NCBI GenBank assembly: GCA_002295635.1
Contig: DBHK01000008.1
Location: 49,462 to 113,461, forward strand
Origin: UBA830 sp002295635
GTDB lineage: Bacteria > Pseudomonadota > Alphaproteobacteria > MPNO01 > UBA830
Reading direction: 5' to 3'
Length of the DNA: 64,000 nt
Below, one piece after another: positions 18,394 through 28,400 of this stretch (position 1 is the first letter of the stretch; the number at the start of each line of letters is the position of its first letter). Under the pieces are notes generated by a model. The model searched no databases. It had not been told where the DNA came from and saw nothing but the letters and a program-made list of their open reading frames with translations. Both the position numbers and the translations under genes were made by a program.

Positions 18394-18936
18394 CTATCCT
18401 TTTAATTTGGAGGCGCCTCGACGTATTACCGGAGCACCGAATACAGGCTCCGACAGTGGTTCCGGGGCCGCCCCCGCCATCACCGGTCGGTCAGCAAACC
18501 GCCCCATCGATAACATACGATCATACATTACGATGCCACCAGTGGTCGCTAGGTTGAGAGAAAACTTTGTCGGAATTCTAATCATATGATCGCAACATTC
18601 GATCATTTCCTGGCTAAGGCCGATCCTTTCCATCCCGAGCACATAAGCGGCGCGGCGCGGGTGTCTAAAGCTTGGAAGGTCGATTGCCCGGTCATCAATT
18701 TCTATACCGATCATAGAACAACCCTCCGGTATTCGCAGTGATGCGATGGCATCGAACTGGTAGATCGGTACTTGGCCCGCTGTATCAGATGTATCAGAGG
18801 CACTCCCAGCAACATCGTAGTTCGCATTTACGGTGAATATAAAGCTAGCTCCAAACGCATGAGCCGATCTGACAAGATTACCAACATTTATGGCCTTGCT
18901 AACGCCCTCTATGCCGATGCCGAAATAACCACGCAT
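18394..18936 (-). CDS. TrmH/SpoU-family RNA methyltransferase
   Basis: This SPOUT-fold 2'-O-methyltransferase candidate has 180 residues if started at MRGYFGIGIEG (18936); an upstream ATG at 18990 would add 18. Motif 1 is AINVGNLVRSAHAFG. Motif 2 is VLGMERIGLSQEMIECCD. Motif 3 is IPTKFSLNLATTGGIVMYDR, with Phe-Ser-Leu-Asn-Leu where many members have SLNVSVA. There is a Pro/Arg-rich C-terminal tail. The RNA target is unknown. It is the first gene of a two-gene unit with the IalB protein. Confidence 0.85.
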   Translation of the reverse strand: MRGYFGIGIEGVSKAINVGNLVRSAHAFGASFIFTVNANYDVAGSASDTSDTAGQVPIYQFDAIASLRIPEGCSMIGIEIDDRAIDLPSFRHPRRAAYVLGMERIGLSQEMIECCDHMIRIPTKFSLNLATTGGIVMYDRMLSMGRFADRPVMAGAAPEPLSEPVFGAPVIRRGASKLKG

Positions 18937-19103
18937 GTTTCCGGATTCTACAGTGGTCAAAGAATCTCGCAAGTCTCCCGTATACAACACATCATAAAAT
19001 AGCTTGCACGCTGCCAGATACTGTAAACAGCAGTTTAGTCGGCTCCTTAGTTCTCTCTGCGGTAGGCCCGAATGTTCCCAAGGGGTTCCGCGGCAGGTTG
19101 AGT

Positions 19104-19853
19104 CTAATCCACGTTAACTGCTTCACCTAAGGTTGGTCCGATTTCCCAATTTAGAACAATATCGGCGATACAGTCTAAATCAGTCGGCTCTCGATTAATA
19201 ATGACTAAATTGGCACCATTCTCCTTCGCCATTGCGGGAAATCCCGCCGCAGGATAAACCACCAGAGATGATCCAACGGCGAGAAACAGGTCGCAGGCAA
19301 GCGTTTCCTCTCGTGCCCGCCTCATAGGCCCTTCGGGCATGGCCTGGCCGAAGGAGATGGTGGCGGTTTTGACGATCCCACCGCAATGATCGCAGATCGG
19401 TAAAGTGCTATCGGCTTGAAAGTTCTCCTTGATGGACTCAAGCTCGTGGCGTTTCGCGCAGGACAAGCAAGTTGCATAAGTGCCGTTACCATGGAGTTCG
19501 ATCATCTGACGATCCGACACACCAGATTCCTGGTGCAGGCCATCAATATTCTGAGTGATTACTGCGCTAACCTTGCCTAGATCAACCAACTTTGCCACAG
19601 CCCTGTGACCCCGGTTTGGCTCTGCCCCGATCATATCCCTGTCGATCTCGAATTTGCGTCGCCATGCTTCAGTCCGAGCACTTTCAGACGCAATATATTC
19701 TTCGAAATAGATCGGCGTTGTCTGCGACCAAATACCATTAGGGCTCCGGAAATCCGGAATTCCCGATTCAGTAGAAATACCCGCGCCTGTAAACACGACT
19801 ATACGGGCCGAAGCATCAATCAACTGGGCCAGTTTTAATATTTCTTCGTTCAT
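19104..19853 (-). CDS. NAD-dependent protein deacylase (sirtuin, CobB-like)
   Basis: This 249-residue sirtuin removes acyl groups from lysines using NAD+. Motifs are GAGISTESGIPDFRSPNGIW (NAD binding), TQNIDGLHQESG with the conserved Asn-Asp, the catalytic His in ELHGNG, and a four-cysteine zinc site (CLSCAKRH and CDHCGG). FLAVGSSLVVYPAAGFP and VIINREPT complete the Rossmann core. It lies 13 bp before the RND pump gene on the same strand in the downstream direction, so the two may be linked transcriptionally. Confidence 0.93.
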   Translation of the reverse strand: MNEEILKLAQLIDASARIVVFTGAGISTESGIPDFRSPNGIWSQTTPIYFEEYIASESARTEAWRRKFEIDRDMIGAEPNRGHRAVAKLVDLGKVSAVITQNIDGLHQESGVSDRQMIELHGNGTYATCLSCAKRHELESIKENFQADSTLPICDHCGGIVKTATISFGQAMPEGPMRRAREETLACDLFLAVGSSLVVYPAAGFPAMAKENGANLVIINREPTDLDCIADIVLNWEIGPTLGEAVNVD

Positions 19854-19866
19854 ATGCGCTGTTTAT

Positions 19867-22800
19867 TCAGCGGGCGACCTGCACCGCACCCCGCGCCTTA
19901 CGTTGTTTTCGCCGCTCGACCACACCGACTGTGATCGACATCATCGGCGGCACAATCGCCATGGTGAGAACGGCAGACAACGACAGACCGCCGAGCACTA
20001 CAGATCCTAGACCACGATATAGTTCAGAGCCTGCACCAGGAAATGCTACAAGTGGCAGCATACCGAACACAGATGTTAGGGTGGACATGAATATCGGCCG
20101 GATGCGATTTCTCGTAGCGGTTTCAATCGCAAGATTTACCTCCATTCCGTCACCGCGTATGTGGAACAACGTCTGGTGGACTAGAAGAATTGCATTGTTG
20201 ACCACTATCCCAATCAGAATTACGAACCCCAGCATAGTCAGCATATCCAGAGATTGCGGCACATAGGTATTCAGGAGAGCAAGACCCCCAAGACCACCAG
20301 CCGCCGCGACCGGCACGGTGAGCATGACTACCCATGGATAAAGGAAACTCTCAAATAGCACTGCCATAACCAAAAACACGATGATTAGCGCTAACAATAG
20401 ATCGAGCTGCATATGGTTCCAAGTCGCTTGCAGCTTGTCCGCGCTTCCGCCGATACGGAACCGCACTCCTTCGGGCAGGCCTTTCTCTCTCATCGGCCCG
20501 AGGACTTTTTCTTCGAGTAGCTCCGCCGCAGCTTCCAGTGGGATGGATGTATTCGGTACTACGCTGACAGTCATCGTCCTCGACCTGTCAATACGCTGGA
20601 TTTCTGTCGGCCCCGTTGTTTCCTGCACCTTCGCTAAATTACCGACTGGCACAATCCGTCCATCCGAAGTAACCACGGGCAGGGATCGTATGCCCTGTGT
20701 AGATTGCTGTTCGAGGTTCGTTCCTTTAATCATCAGGTCTATACGTTTGCCGTCAACGGTGACTTGGGAAACTCTAACACCATCATTGAAGGCATCGATG
20801 GATTCCCCAAGTTCTCGTGCCGTCAGTCCATTATCGGATAGACGCACACGGTCTGGAGTGATCCTAACTTCCGGTTCACCTAACGTTAGCGCGGGTTTTG
20901 GCCGCACCCGATTGCCTTGATTGGGTGGCAGAACCATGCGCGCTGCGAAAAACACCTCTCGACCGACGTTGTATATAGTCTCAAGGTTGGGCCCAGCGAT
21001 TTCAATATCTATGGCTCTGCCCGATCCGATGGACCTCCCGAATAAGGACGGCTGAAACATAAACGCGAAGACCCCGGGTTCGGCCCTAGCAGGCCCCTCA
21101 ATAATAGCCTCTAGTTCCCCTGCTCTGCGCGGATCGACATGCGTTGCCGCCATGAACATCTGGCCCAACCGTGCAACATAGAAAAAACGATCGATCTTCT
21201 TGTCTTCTGGTTTATTTATTTCCGCGTACTTCCCGCGAGTCCAATGTTTCTTCGTCGCGTTGGCAACGTTTCGGGCTATGCCTTCATTGGTATCGAGGTT
21301 ATAGCCCGCAGGCGGCATTACGATACCAAAAACGAGATTACGATTTCCTTTTGGCAGATAATCCAGCTTCGGCATAATTAGTATCGAAATCGCTCCTGCT
21401 ACTATCACAATCATCATCACTAGGACCACGGCAAAGAATTTTCGGTGGGCGACGAACTGCGCATATCTGGACCAGAAGCGAGTAAACCAGCTCGCAAATG
21501 CGTCCAACGGAGCGATCCGCAAAGCGGTGTTCTCTGATTTCACTCCTGCCAGTAGTCCGTTGGATAGTGCCGGGATCAGTGTCACCGCAACCAGTAAAGA
21601 GAGCATGACGGAGACCGAAATTGCTACAGCAATATCCCGGAAAAGCTGACCAACCTCGAGGTCCATGATCAAGATCGGTATAAAGACCATCACCGTCGTC
21701 AATGCCGACACCAGAACTGCCGGCCAGACTTGCTGAGCACCATAATAGGCTGCCTCTGCCCTCGATTTTCCTTCCTGACGCAAGCGAAAGATATTTTCTA
21801 GGACAACAATGGCAGCATCTACGACCATGCCTACCGCAAATGCGATACCAGCGAGGCTGATTACATTGAGCGACCGACCCAATATCGCCATCGCGACGAA
21901 AGACCCGACAACGGATACCGGAATAGACATTGCCACTACCGCCGTTGGACGCCAGGATCTCAGAAAGATCATCAGGATGATGACCGCAAGAACTCCGCCA
22001 TAGATAATATTTGTCTGGACCAGATTTATGGATGCGTTGATATAGTCCGTTTCGTCATAAACTTGTTCGAGACTAAGGCCCTGCCGCTTGACGGGGCCTG
22101 CAGTCAGCTGTTTTATCACTCGGCGGACTTCAGCCATCGTTTTAATGACATTAGCACCCTGTTCTCGGGTTATATTGAAGGCAAGCGCGGGCTCGTTCAG
22201 CAACCGCAGCCTCGCTTGGGCCTTCTTGTAACCAATCGAGACCTGCGCGATATCTCGGAGAACAACTCGCCCAACACCGCGACCGTCACCATCTCTATCG
22301 CTTCTTAGTACGACCTCTTCTACAAGGCGGGTAGTGTTCAAGTCTCCTTCTGTTCGAACAACGTAGCGCCGTTTTCCCTCTTCTACATCTCCGCCGGTAA
22401 TCGATGCATTTGCCGCTCTTAAGCGTCTTAGCACCTCGGTAATAGTCATTCCGTAACGTGCCAGACTTTCCGGCTTAATATTGATCGACATCTCGCGTTT
22501 GGTCTCTCCGAAGATGTTGACCCCCGCAACACCTTTTACCCGCTCAATGCGCTCCTTAACCACGTCGACCAAAAATTCTCCATAGGACGTCATGGTCCTT
22601 GGATTTCCCTCCTCCTTCGTAATAACAAACCACGCAATCGCGTTGTCTTCTGTCCCAGAGGTTGAAAGAACTGGCTCATCAGCTTCTTCGGGATTATCGG
22701 ATACCCGGTCTAGCCGATTAGCGACCAGCAATAGTGCGCGGTCAAAATTTACCCCTGAACCAAATTCTAGGGTTATCTCACCGCGATTACGTAACGCGCG

Positions 22801-23046
22801 GGATGTCATTTTTTTTACACCCTCTAGCCCTTTTAGCACCTCCTCCTGAGGATTGACGATTTCTCGTTCTACCTCCTGTGGAGCTGCTCCCGGCCAGCTC
22901 GTTTTGACTATTATTATCGGCTGACGCACATCGGGAGCCATCTGGACCGGTATACGTTGCAGCGCGACGTAACCAAATAACAGCACCATCAGCACCATCG
23001 CGACTATAGCGATAGGCCTTTCAATGGATAATTTGATCAAGCTCAT
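19867..23046 (-). CDS. RND efflux pump inner-membrane subunit (HAE1/AcrB-like)
   Basis: This 1059-residue RND permease has the usual 12 helices and two large periplasmic loops. TM1 is IAIVAMVLMVLLFGYVAL. The first loop begins PVQMAPDVRQPIIIVKTSWPGAAPQEVE. The proton-relay helix contains GMVVDAAIVVLENIFRL. The second half has GIVVNNAILLVHQ. It probably exports hydrophobic compounds in exchange for protons. Its adaptor is encoded immediately upstream (33 bp). No TolC-like outer-membrane gene is in the window, so the pump must share one encoded elsewhere. Confidence 0.94.
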   Translation of the reverse strand: MSLIKLSIERPIAIVAMVLMVLLFGYVALQRIPVQMAPDVRQPIIIVKTSWPGAAPQEVEREIVNPQEEVLKGLEGVKKMTSRALRNRGEITLEFGSGVNFDRALLLVANRLDRVSDNPEEADEPVLSTSGTEDNAIAWFVITKEEGNPRTMTSYGEFLVDVVKERIERVKGVAGVNIFGETKREMSINIKPESLARYGMTITEVLRRLRAANASITGGDVEEGKRRYVVRTEGDLNTTRLVEEVVLRSDRDGDGRGVGRVVLRDIAQVSIGYKKAQARLRLLNEPALAFNITREQGANVIKTMAEVRRVIKQLTAGPVKRQGLSLEQVYDETDYINASINLVQTNIIYGGVLAVIILMIFLRSWRPTAVVAMSIPVSVVGSFVAMAILGRSLNVISLAGIAFAVGMVVDAAIVVLENIFRLRQEGKSRAEAAYYGAQQVWPAVLVSALTTVMVFIPILIMDLEVGQLFRDIAVAISVSVMLSLLVAVTLIPALSNGLLAGVKSENTALRIAPLDAFASWFTRFWSRYAQFVAHRKFFAVVLVMMIVIVAGAISILIMPKLDYLPKGNRNLVFGIVMPPAGYNLDTNEGIARNVANATKKHWTRGKYAEINKPEDKKIDRFFYVARLGQMFMAATHVDPRRAGELEAIIEGPARAEPGVFAFMFQPSLFGRSIGSGRAIDIEIAGPNLETIYNVGREVFFAARMVLPPNQGNRVRPKPALTLGEPEVRITPDRVRLSDNGLTARELGESIDAFNDGVRVSQVTVDGKRIDLMIKGTNLEQQSTQGIRSLPVVTSDGRIVPVGNLAKVQETTGPTEIQRIDRSRTMTVSVVPNTSIPLEAAAELLEEKVLGPMREKGLPEGVRFRIGGSADKLQATWNHMQLDLLLALIIVFLVMAVLFESFLYPWVVMLTVPVAAAGGLGGLALLNTYVPQSLDMLTMLGFVILIGIVVNNAILLVHQTLFHIRGDGMEVNLAIETATRNRIRPIFMSTLTSVFGMLPLVAFPGAGSELYRGLGSVVLGGLSLSAVLTMAIVPPMMSITVGVVERRKQRKARGAVQVAR

Positions 23047-23079
23047 CGCCGTGCTCCGTTCATCGGAAAATATACGGGC

Positions 23080-24492
23080 TTATTTGTTTGCATTGCGCCT
23101 GATTGAGGCGCTTGGTGATGCGGTAGTTAGTACCCGGACGGGCGTACCTGGAGGCATTGTCTCATTGCCGTGGGTCACGACCGTATCGCCCGGTTTCAAA
23201 CCTTTTACCACGACAAAACGATTACCGACTGCTGGTCCGAGTATTACCTTCCGTGGGAAAGCTTTACCCCTACGCACAATACTTACAACCCGGTCATTAC
23301 CACGATAAACTATTGCATCCTTATGAACGGTCGATACTTCGCGAACAGCCCCGATGGGTACAAGCACAGTCACTGATTGATTGACAGCAAACGGCTTCTT
23401 TTTCATACCGAACTTCGGAAGAAACCGAACCGGGCGGGTTCGTGTGCGCGCGTTTTCACGCGGAATGATGGACCTTACCTCCGCTCGGTGCCAGGTACCA
23501 TCATCCAAAGTGAAACGAACTATAGAACCCTTAGCCAAGCCGGTAATGCGGTTTGATGGAACCTCCGCCTCAACTTCGACTTCTGTATCGCTGATCAACG
23601 TCACCACAGGGGACCCAATATTTACATAGGCGCCGATTTCAGTATGCTTTTCACTGACCACTCCGTCATAGGGCGCTCTAATGATGCCATTAAAGAGATC
23701 AATGGACGCTTGATCTAGTTCCGCCTGTGCCTCTTTAAGCTGAGACTGGCGCTCTGAGATGGAGGCTTGACGAGCTTCAACATCCCGCTCCAAATCCTCA
23801 TATCGGGCGCGCGAGAAGGCGGATGATTTCTTCAGGTTGGCCATCCGACGCAGCTCTTGATTTTTCTTGGAGTACTCAACCTGCGCTGAGCGAACCATCG
23901 CGCGGCGAGTGGCAAGGGCCGCAGCAAATTTATTCCTTTTAGCAGTGAGGCGCTCTCTTGCCAGGCCGGCAATTATATCACCCTTTTTAACGTGGTCGCC
24001 AATTGACGTGGTCATGGAGATCACGGCACCATTAATGCGAGAGGCAACGTTTCCGCTCTTTCGAGCGACAAGTCTTCCAAGCACCGGACTCGTTTGGGAA
24101 AGTGGCTCAATCCTGACCGTGTCGACCCGCACAGCGCGCCCTCGGCGAGCGGATCGAACTTTACTTCCGCCCTTTAAGATGCCTTTTGACTTTTTGGATA
24201 CTTCCGGTGCAGCTGCCACCTGCGGGGGGCACTCCTCGCCCGTAAAAAATCCCCGTATTTCTCCGCCGTCTAACGTACCGGATTTATCGCAATCCATCTC
24301 GTCAAAATTGGCTTTCAGGGGCCCACCAGCCTCATCACGATCAATTACGCCATTCTTATTCTTATCAGCTGCTTTGCCACGATCAGAGAGTCCTTGAGCC
24401 GCAACCGGGAAAGATGTTTCGACGGAAAATATCCCAATAGAGGCAAGAAGAACGCCTACTTTCATCATAACGCCAAATTCACGTTCAAACAT
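23080..24492 (-). CDS. RND periplasmic adaptor with N-terminal EF-hand pair
   Basis: This 470-residue membrane-fusion protein starts with a signal peptide (residues 1-33, MMKVGVLLASIGIFSV core). Next come two canonical 12-residue EF-hand loops: D43-K-N-K-N-G-V-I-D-R-D-E54 and D67-C-D-K-S-G-T-L-D-G-G-E78. A basic linker and the normal adaptor follow. The adaptor has a lipoyl half (SGNVASRINGAVISMTTSIGDHVKKGDIIAGL), an alpha-hairpin coiled coil (about 185-275), the second lipoyl half (GIIRAPYDGVVSEKHTEIGAYVNIG) and beta-barrel/MP domains. EF-hands are not a usual part of RND adaptors, so calcium-dependent assembly or folding is possible (inference). A start at residue 9 (24468) is an alternative. 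Confidence 0.9.
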   Translation of the reverse strand: MFEREFGVMMKVGVLLASIGIFSVETSFPVAAQGLSDRGKAADKNKNGVIDRDEAGGPLKANFDEMDCDKSGTLDGGEIRGFFTGEECPPQVAAAPEVSKKSKGILKGGSKVRSARRGRAVRVDTVRIEPLSQTSPVLGRLVARKSGNVASRINGAVISMTTSIGDHVKKGDIIAGLARERLTAKRNKFAAALATRRAMVRSAQVEYSKKNQELRRMANLKKSSAFSRARYEDLERDVEARQASISERQSQLKEAQAELDQASIDLFNGIIRAPYDGVVSEKHTEIGAYVNIGSPVVTLISDTEVEVEAEVPSNRITGLAKGSIVRFTLDDGTWHRAEVRSIIPRENARTRTRPVRFLPKFGMKKKPFAVNQSVTVLVPIGAVREVSTVHKDAIVYRGNDRVVSIVRRGKAFPRKVILGPAVGNRFVVVKGLKPGDTVVTHGNETMPPGTPVRVLTTASPSASIRRNANK

Positions 24493-24804
24493 TTGCTTTA
24501 TACGCCTCCCAAAGGCCTCCCAGACCGACTATCCCGTTACAAAGTAAATCCGGCCTGAAGCAAAATGATCTTGTAGTCACTACGGGTCAAAGGGTTTTTT
24601 AGATTAGAAAAATTCTTTGGCTACCGGACGAATAGCTAGCAACGGGCTTCGAACACCAGGGGATCGTATTTCCCCGTGGTCCTCCGATCAGCTTGCAGTC
24701 TCAAGGTGCATTCTTCACGGTTTCCGCTGCAAATTTATATTAATTGCTATCGTTTTTTTGATGAGCTCCCTTTCATGGTTTGTCCTCGTTTTTGTGGTGG
24801 ACAA
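24493..24804. other. intergenic region upstream of the RND operon
   Basis: About 310 bp with no supported gene. It should contain the promoter of the RND unit. A plus-strand frame (24617-25009) is antisense to the dehydrogenase relic further right and has no motifs. Confidence 0.4.
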
Positions 24805-25618
24805 CTATGAAACTTTGCTTTCTTGGGGAAAAGCCGGTTTAACCCATGACAATAGTTCAGGCGAAAAGCGTTTTAACCAGACATTACGCCGGGCAGCGCC
24901 TATAGCTATCATAACTTCGCGTTTGCGACCGTGTACCGCATTTATGATGCGCCGAGCACAATCTGATGGTTCTATTTCCATTGCAAGAAAGGGATCCAAC
25001 CTATTATAGCGCGATCCATCACGTCTGACGGCGTTCAATGATATATCAGTTTTAACTGGGCCCGGTACAATCAGCGTTACGTCAATCCCGAATGCCGAAA
25101 CCTCCTCTCAAAGAGAATCAAAAAAAACCTTGCGCGGCATGCTTCACCGCATTGTATCCAGAACTCATAGGCGACCTTTATTTTCCGGCAACACTAGTGA
25201 CACAAACAATCTGGCCCGCCGCTCGATCTGATATTTTGCGAAGTAGCGTCTTGGTCAACATAATTGGACCGAAAAAGATAACGTCCATTATTTGTCGGTA
25301 AACGTTGAGGGGTGTCTCGGAAATAGGAGTCCTTTGCGCCAGACCCGCTTTATTGATCAGTATATCGACCCGGTTAAAGCGGCTTAACACCCTCTGCACC
25401 GCGGCAAACAAGATTTCTTCATCGGTTATATCTAACGGCAGAACCATTGTTTCACCGGCCCCGTTAAACTTTGCGCCGATCCGCATCAGACCATCTTGGT
25501 CTCGTGAAGATACAACCAAATGTGCATCCTCAGCAGCGATCGGTATGGCCATCTCAGCTCCCACACCGGAGGACGCTCTGGTAATCCTTACCACCGAGTC
25601 GCGAAAACGCATCGACAT
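24805..25618 (-). pseudogene. decayed short-chain dehydrogenase/reductase
   Basis: The N-terminal half (25178-25618) reads as an SDR: ITRASSGVGAEMAIPIA is a damaged TGxxxGIG cofactor motif, followed by LVVSSRDQDG, DITDEEIL, DILINKAGLA and VCVTSVAGK, then a TAA stop. Directly downstream another frame continues the fold with SGYNAVKHAAQGFF, containing the YxxxK-type Tyr and Lys. A third frame follows with a VTLIVPGPVKTDISLNAVRRDGSR-like segment and the C-terminal LAMEIEPSDCARRIINAVHGRKREV (24805-25038). At least two frameshifts and one stop separate the pieces, so the gene is broken. Sequencing error cannot be excluded. Confidence 0.75.
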
Positions 25619-25656
25619 CCCCCCCTTGCAGCGGTACTCCCTTAATAGGCCTATCC

Positions 25657-26556
25657 ATGATTACTTACGTCAAAAAAACTTTCACCCATCTACCGCCTTC
25701 AGTACGAGGTGCGATCTGGATGACACTTAGCGCGATATTCTTTGCAGCGCAGGCAGGTATCGTCCGCTACCTGGCACGGGACATACATTTTATCGAGATT
25801 TCGTTTTTTCGAGCGGTTTTCGGAATCGTCGTAATGCTACCTTGGTTAATTCGGATCGGCGCGCCAGCGCTAAAGACACCACACACCAAACTATACATCT
25901 GGAGAGGATTTCTGGGTACGGTGGCGATGTATGGTTGGTTCGGAGGGTTAACATTGATACCCCTAGCGGACGCGACGGCAATATCATTTACATTTCCCCT
26001 TTTTATAGCACTTTCGGGAGTCATATTTTTGAAGGAGCCAGCACCTCTGACACGGTGGATCGCTCTGGCCGCCGGGTTCGCTGGAACGCTGATTGTAATC
26101 CGTCCGGGCTTTCAGGAGATAAACATTGGCGCCTTCATGGTAATCGGCGCCGGCATCTGCATTGCTGGGTCGGCAATGATCCTAAAAACCACCCTACGCA
26201 CAGACCAACCGGATACGGCCGCGATTTACCAAGTAATCTATATGCTACCATTTGCGCTGATAGCTGTATTATTTGTTTGGCAGTGGCCAACCTGGGAGCA
26301 ATGGTTTTGGGGTTTCCTTCTTGGCGGTCTATCTACAACAGCCCAACGACTTTACTCCCGTGCGTTCACAACGGGTGATGTTGGATCTATCGTCCCCTTC
26401 GATTTCACACGCCTCCCTTTCGTGATTGCCATTGGGTTTGTGGTTTTCTCAGAACTACCAGATGTTTGGACTATTGTAGGCGGGACGGTCATTTTCTGCG
26501 CGTCGGTTTTCGCGGGCCAGACGGAGTCCCGTAGAAGTAGCGGAAAAGTAAGTTGA
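25657..26556 (+). CDS. EamA/DMT transporter, array member 1
   Basis: This 299-residue, ten-helix transporter with two EamA halves has the family motif GTLIVIRPGFQEIN ending the first half. Its LPPSVRGAIWMTLSAIFFAAQAGIVRYLARDIHFIEISFFRA start is shared in pattern with its neighbours. It is the first gene of a four-gene head-to-tail array. Its TGA stop overlaps the TTG start of member 2. The substrate is unknown; the family exports amino acids, purines or drugs. Confidence 0.88.
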   Translation: MITYVKKTFTHLPPSVRGAIWMTLSAIFFAAQAGIVRYLARDIHFIEISFFRAVFGIVVMLPWLIRIGAPALKTPHTKLYIWRGFLGTVAMYGWFGGLTLIPLADATAISFTFPLFIALSGVIFLKEPAPLTRWIALAAGFAGTLIVIRPGFQEINIGAFMVIGAGICIAGSAMILKTTLRTDQPDTAAIYQVIYMLPFALIAVLFVWQWPTWEQWFWGFLLGGLSTTAQRLYSRAFTTGDVGSIVPFDFTRLPFVIAIGFVVFSELPDVWTIVGGTVIFCASVFAGQTESRRSSGKVS

Positions 26557-27458
26557 TCCCATCGGCGGCACGTCACTGGTTCGACAGCCTGCCAGGGCCC
26601 ATCCGGGGGGCAATTTGGCTAATCGCCAGCGCGTTCTGCTTAACCGCGATGGCGGCTACGATCCGCCATATTTCGACAGACGTTCATACCTTTATTATCG
26701 CGTTTTTCCGAACAGGTCTTGGGTTCATCTTTATGGCGCCGTGGCTTATGCGCACTCGCGGACAGGGTCTTAAGACTGACAAAATACCTTATTTCGTAGG
26801 CCGCACATTTTTTGTAGCGATCGGGACACTCGGATATTTCTACGCGCTATCGAAAATACCTTTAGCCGATGCGGTGGCAATCATGTTCAGCCGTCCGCTC
26901 TACGGAACTATTTTTGCCATCGTCTTCCTGGGCGAATTAGTCGGACTGCGTCGATGGACGGCGTTGCTTATAGGTTTCCTAGGCGTTTTGATTATGGTTA
27001 GACCAGGCTTTGAGGTTCTGAATGTTGGCCTTGCATCCGTCTTTATCGCGTCAATTGCCGGTGCTGGATCTGCTGTATTCATTAGGTTTTTGTCTCGCAC
27101 TGAGTCACCCGATACCATTACGATTTACTATGTAATCTTTACGACTCCAATAATGCTTCTTCTCGCATTGTTCGTCTGGCAGACACCAACTTGGGAGCAA
27201 CTAGGTTGGCTACTTTTCATGGGACTAGTCGGTACTCTGGGGCAGCGAGCAATGAGCCGCGGGTTCGCGGCTGCTGACGCGTCGATCATGCTACCGATGG
27301 ACTACACTCGCCTGATTGTAGCCGCCCTTTTCGGTTTCATTCTTTTCTCTGAGATACCGTCAATTTACACTGCGCTAGGTGGACTGCTGATTTTTTTCTC
27401 GACGGTCTATATTGCTAGACGCGAAGCAAGAAATTCCAAGGATAACGCATCCCTATAG
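26553..27458 (+). CDS. EamA/DMT transporter, array member 2
   Basis: This 301-residue EamA protein has ten predicted helices and the motif GVLIMVRPGFEVLN. It starts at a TTG (26553-26555) that overlaps the TGA stop of member 1 (TTGA), implying coupled translation. The N terminus RHWFDSLPGPIRGAIWLIASAFCLTAMAATIRH is closely similar to members 1, 3 and 4, which points to tandem duplication. The substrate is unknown. Confidence 0.88.
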   Translation: MIPSAARHWFDSLPGPIRGAIWLIASAFCLTAMAATIRHISTDVHTFIIAFFRTGLGFIFMAPWLMRTRGQGLKTDKIPYFVGRTFFVAIGTLGYFYALSKIPLADAVAIMFSRPLYGTIFAIVFLGELVGLRRWTALLIGFLGVLIMVRPGFEVLNVGLASVFIASIAGAGSAVFIRFLSRTESPDTITIYYVIFTTPIMLLLALFVWQTPTWEQLGWLLFMGLVGTLGQRAMSRGFAAADASIMLPMDYTRLIVAALFGFILFSEIPSIYTALGGLLIFFSTVYIARREARNSKDNASL

Positions 27459-27474
27459 ACTACACGAGAATAGA

Positions 27475-28371
27475 GTGACCGAATCGCGAATTTCTAGACG
27501 ATTTCAGGCCTTACCTGGACCTATTCGATCCGGGGTTTGGATGTCCATTTCGGCTGTGACCTATGTCATTTCGATCGCCATCGGTCGCTACATGGCGCCC
27601 GAAATCGAAGTCTTCCAAATAGCCTTCCTCCGCAACGCCTTCTCTGTGCTCTTCATGATGCCCTGGTTGATAAATGTGGGCCTAGGCGCGATGCGAACGA
27701 ACAAGCTAGGACGTCATATCATCCGAGGGTTCATGTCATCGACTAACGTAACGCTTTTATTCGCTGCCGTGGCGCTGATCCCGATTGCGGATATGTCCGC
27801 GATCGGCTTCCTTCAGCCAGTAATTGCAGCCGCCATCGCCGGCTTCGTGCTGGGAGAAGTCGTCAACCGGCATCGTTGGTTTGCCATTGCGGCGGGGTTC
27901 GTTGGCGCTTTGATCGTCATTCGCCCGGGATTCACAGAATTTAACCTCGGCATCGCTTATGCATTAGGTTCGGCACTAGCCGGAGCGCTAGTATCTATCA
28001 TGATCAAGACACTTGTCCGTACCGACCCTCCAGACACAATTGCTGCATGGCTATTCGTGACCCAGACGCTAATCCTCCTTATCCCGACAATCATCGTTTG
28101 GAACAATCCGACGCTTCAACAATGGGGACTATTTTCGGTCATCGGCTTCATGAGTGTTATCCTTCAGCGAACATATAATCGGGGTGTCCAAGCGGCAGAT
28201 ATGTCCATCGCTATGCCGTTCAATTTTACCCGTTTGATTTGGGCCGCGATCCTGGGCTGGATAGTTTTTGCCGAGTTACCTGACATATCGACCTGGATTG
28301 GAGGCACAATTATTTTTGCGGCTTCGGTCTGGCTCACACAGCTTGGAAGGGCGGGAAAATCAAAGCGCTAA
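27475..28371 (+). CDS. EamA/DMT transporter, array member 3
   Basis: This 298-residue EamA transporter is started at GTG 27475, 16 bp after the stop of member 2. That start places SRRFQALPGPIRSGVWMSISAVTYVISIAIGRYM at the N terminus as in its paralogues. An in-frame upstream ATG-less extension to 27412 would lie inside member 2. The first-half motif is GALIVIRPGFTEFN. It is followed by member 4 after about 30 bp. The substrate is unknown. Confidence 0.87.
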   Translation: MTESRISRRFQALPGPIRSGVWMSISAVTYVISIAIGRYMAPEIEVFQIAFLRNAFSVLFMMPWLINVGLGAMRTNKLGRHIIRGFMSSTNVTLLFAAVALIPIADMSAIGFLQPVIAAAIAGFVLGEVVNRHRWFAIAAGFVGALIVIRPGFTEFNLGIAYALGSALAGALVSIMIKTLVRTDPPDTIAAWLFVTQTLILLIPTIIVWNNPTLQQWGLFSVIGFMSVILQRTYNRGVQAADMSIAMPFNFTRLIWAAILGWIVFAELPDISTWIGGTIIFAASVWLTQLGRAGKSKR

Positions 28372-28400
28372 GACGATGGTTTCAGGAACTGCCGCCCAAT

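Noticed and set aside
24805..25618. SDR read as a selenoprotein or programmed frameshift
   Set aside because: The first in-frame stop is TAA after SVAGK, not at a catalytic residue, and at least two frame changes are needed; decay or error fits better.
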